Source: Brevibacillus brevis (GTDB taxonomy: Bacteria; Bacillota; Bacilli; Brevibacillales; Brevibacillaceae). From it: a stretch of 64,000 nucleotides of DNA. The DNA lies in NCBI RefSeq assembly GCF_900637055.1, contig NZ_LR134338.1:2242001-2306000 (forward strand), given 5' to 3'. Under the pieces are notes generated by a model. The model worked only from the letters and a program-made list of their open reading frames with translations, did no database searches and had not been told where the DNA came from. This document shows positions 62,300-64,000 of the stretch, piece by piece; position 1 is the first letter of the stretch, and each line of letters begins with the position of its first letter. Made by a program: the position numbers and the translations under genes.

Positions 62300-62781
62300 G
62301 CGTCATATTCCGTTGCCAGCATCGATAAAATGATCAAGGATTCATAAGTATCCCCTGATTTCAGGCAATCGCGCAAGGTGCCCTCTATGTGAAACCCTTC
62401 CGATAGGTAAAGGCTGCGAGCGCGGTCGTTCGTTTCTTTTACATCCAGCCAGAGTCGATGGGCTTTTTGCTCGATGAATGCCCAATGCTTGATCTGACGC
62501 AGGATGTTGCGACCGTAGCCTTCCCCCTTCGCTGCGATCGTAATACGCATAAGTTCAATACTTTGATGAGGATTGGTCAGCCCGGCGATGATGACGTAGC
62601 CGACGGGGTGGCCTGTTTCTTTTTTTTCGGCAATCATATGGAGGATGTCCGGGTCGCCAAGAGCGTTGTGGTGCCGAACTTCGCTCCACGGAATAATGAA
62701 CGGGGTATTCTCTGGCGCATTTTCAACTTCGCAAACGAAGGGAATGTCTGCCGGTGTAGTGCGGCGCAAGTGGATGGTCAT
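62296..62781 (-). CDS. GNAT family N-acetyltransferase
   Basis: 161 residues from the ATG at 62781 (GGAAGAGGAG upstream; an ATG nine codons earlier has no site). GNAT fold of the RimI/SpeG type: IHLRRTTPADIPFVCEVEN at the start, VGYVIIAGLTNPHQSIELMR, the acetyl-CoA loop AAKGEGYGRNILRQIKHWAF (Gly-x-Gly) and RLWLDVKETNDRARSLYLSEGFHIEG at the end. The substrate is unknown; polyamine or protein N-termini are usual for this subgroup. The VOC gene upstream on the same strand is 20 bases away. Confidence 0.88.
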   Translation of the reverse strand: MTIHLRRTTPADIPFVCEVENAPENTPFIIPWSEVRHHNALGDPDILHMIAEKKETGHPVGYVIIAGLTNPHQSIELMRITIAAKGEGYGRNILRQIKHWAFIEQKAHRLWLDVKETNDRARSLYLSEGFHIEGTLRDCLKSGDTYESLIILSMLATEYDA

Positions 62782-62801
62782 ACGTGTATCTCCTCTTCCG
62801 T

Positions 62802-63164
62802 TTAACATTGGCTTACCATGATCAGATTGCCGTCGGGATCGCGGAAGTTGAACCAGTGGCCATGCTGGATAGGAACGACGACTTCGACTCCGCTCTCCTT
62901 GAGAAATGCATAAGAGGCTTCAATATCCTGTGTGTTGAAATGAAACAAAGGAGCATCATCTATGATGCGCTTCGGAAAGATTTTGCTGTCCAGAATGAGT
63001 GTCAGTCCGCTTTGCAAGGGAATGCAGTATAGATGCCCGAACATAATCTCACTGTCTGCGGGAATGCCCAATAGACGGCAGTACCAGTCGCGTGCGCGCT
63101 CGATGTCGCTGACGGCTACAAAAATGGCTCCGATTTGGGGGAGCAGGGGGGAAGTGGTTGTCAT
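62802..63164 (-). CDS. VOC (glyoxalase-fold) family protein
   Basis: 120 residues, one glyoxalase/bleomycin-resistance unit: IGAIFVAVSDIERARDWYCR (N-terminal beta-alpha-beta), LFHFNTQDIEASYAFLKESG (second half) and WFNFRDPDGNLIMV at the end. A His in the FHFNT strand and the late Asp-Pro-Asp-Gly-Asn are conserved features. Substrate unknown. GGAGCTC lies upstream of the ATG. It is transcribed with the GNAT gene and diverges from the AraC regulator. Confidence 0.87.
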   Translation of the reverse strand: MTTTSPLLPQIGAIFVAVSDIERARDWYCRLLGIPADSEIMFGHLYCIPLQSGLTLILDSKIFPKRIIDDAPLFHFNTQDIEASYAFLKESGVEVVVPIQHGHWFNFRDPDGNLIMVSQC

Positions 63165-63285
63165 TGCGATAGAGCTCCTTTCAATAGGTGTTTTTCACAA
63201 GGTCGACCCGTCATAATCGTGCACGAAATGTCGGATCGCCCGATTTTGCATCTGCTATTCTGAGGGAGAAAGGGAGGTCATTACC

Positions 63286-64000
63286 ATGGATTTGCTTGCA
63301 AAGCTGAATGAGGCTCTGGACTACATCGAAGCCCATTTGACAAGCGAGATTGACTACAAAGAAATCGCTCGGGTGGCTTGCTGCTCCGAGTATCACTTCA
63401 AAAGGATGTTTTCTTTTCTCGCTGGTGTTCCGCTATCCGAATACATCCGGCGTCGGCGTATTACGCTTGCAGCTTTTGAGCTTGCGGACAGCAACGAGCG
63501 GGTTATTGACATTGCGATCAAATACGGATACGGATCGGCTGATTCCTTTGCCAGAGCTTTTCAGAATGTGCATGGAGTCACTCCGACAGAAGCCAGACAC
63601 ATTGGCCATTCCTTGAAGGCTTATCCGCGAATGACCTTTCATCTATCCATTAAAGGAGGCAGTGCCATGAACTACCGTATGGAAGAAAAAGAGGCATTTC
63701 GCATTGTTGGTTTGAAAAAAAGAGTCCCGTTGATTTATCACGGGGTCAATCCGGAGATTGCGGCCATGTGGGCTTCGCTCGATATGGGGACGATTCATCA
63801 ATTGAAATCGCTATCCGATGTCGAACCATTAGGACTGCTCAGTGCATCGACGAACTTTTCAGAAGGTCGGCTGGAATATGGCGAGCTCGATCACTATATT
63901 GGCGTAGCCACTACAAAGGAATGTCCGGAAAATTTGACAGCACTGGAGGTTTCTGCTTCCACCTGGGCCGTCTTCGAAGTCGTAGGTCCTTTTCCCGATA
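63286..64000 (+). CDS. AraC family regulator with GyrI-like effector domain (cut by window end)
   Basis: 238 complete residues are visible before the window ends; no stop is reached. Two AraC helix-turn-helix motifs are at the N-terminus ([20 protein letters not shown] and [20 protein letters not shown], about 25-100), then a linker and a GyrI-like small-molecule domain from about residue 125 ([34 protein letters not shown]), the Rob/SoxS-like architecture of drug-responsive regulators. AAAGGGAGG precedes the ATG. It is divergent from the VOC gene. Confidence 0.9.
   Translation, partial: MDLLAKLNEALDYIEAHLTSEIDYKEIARVACCSEYHFKRMFSFLAGVPLSEYIRRRRITLAAFELADSNERVIDIAIKYGYGSADSFARAFQNVHGVTPTEARHIGHSLKAYPRMTFHLSIKGGSAMNYRMEEKEAFRIVGLKKRVPLIYHGVNPEIAAMWASLDMGTIHQLKSLSDVEPLGLLSASTNFSEGRLEYGELDHYIGVATTKECPENLTALEVSASTWAVFEVVGPFPD

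Noticed and set aside
1..64000. tRNA, rRNA, IS elements or CRISPR arrays
   Set aside because: None was seen by reading: no clover-leaf with CCA-type ends, no transposase frames, and no evenly spaced direct repeats.

Overview
This 64 kb window is chromosomal DNA from a low-to-mid GC, endospore-forming Bacillota bacterium. It most resembles Brevibacillus or a close Paenibacillaceae relative (inference from gene order and protein similarity recalled from memory; no search was run). Supporting signs are strong AGGAGG-type ribosome binding sites, S-box (SAM-I) riboswitches, a recognisable spoVM gene, and two conserved Bacillus-type blocks: the end of the pyr operon, and rqcH/yicC-remA-gmk-rpoZ-coaBC-priA-def-fmt-rsmB-rlmN-prpC-prkC-rsgA-rpe ... 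spoVM-rpmB-yloU-fakA ... sdaAB-sdaAA-recG. No rRNA, tRNA, IS element, prophage or CRISPR array was seen.

Layout. 1-6260: 3' end of the pyrimidine operon (pyrC partial, carA, carB, pyrF, pyrE) closed by a strong terminator; pyrK and pyrD, which lie between carB and pyrF in B. subtilis, are absent. 6.6-10.1 kb: a GNAT acetyltransferase, three tandem phage-tail-collar (Mdp-like) paralogs and a separately transcribed AAA ATPase. 10.2-14.1 kb: kynB, zwf, a Gfo/Idh/MocA oxidoreductase and a second KynB-like cyclase. 14.2-16.8 kb: a DinB protein, a 44-residue zinc-ribbon gene, and two tandem SAM-I riboswitches, each with its own terminator, ahead of hom. 16.8-29.0 kb: accessory genes (CapA, VOC, Nudix, CcdC-like, MFS, CPBP protease, a diverged KptA/Tpt1-like protein, DUF309, an acidic protein resembling sigma-70 region 1.1, YjzC, a GntR regulator, a Cys/Tyr/Gly-rich small protein, DUF4870, a CoA-transferase/enoyl-CoA hydratase pair, a Gmad2 protein). 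29.0-29.4 kb: structured non-coding DNA. 29.4-46.4 kb: a housekeeping block from ribosome quality control to pentose phosphate epimerase. 46.4-52.5 kb: accessory DNA between rpe and spoVM, including an arginine-type ABC transporter and thiT. 52.3-60.7 kb: spoVM, rpmB, yloU, fakA with a DegV/FakB partner, an AT-rich orphan, serine dehydratase and recG. 60.7-64 kb: a secreted propeller-like protein, GNAT, VOC and an AraC-GyrI regulator that runs off the window.

How the genes work together. The pyr genes supply UMP. gmk, rpoZ, remA, priA, def, fmt, rsmB, rlmN and rsgA serve nucleotide supply, transcription, replication restart and ribosome biogenesis. prpC/prkC form an opposed Ser/Thr phosphatase/kinase pair. 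fakA with degV makes a plausible complete fatty-acid kinase. The tandem SAM sensors tie homoserine synthesis to methionine status.

The least explained items are the tail-collar/AAA cluster, the degenerate KptA-like protein, the stand-alone region-1.1-like protein, the structured region at 29.1-29.4 kb, and several genes below 60 residues (44-residue zinc ribbon, 56-residue YjzC, 57-residue membrane protein, 27-residue SpoVM).
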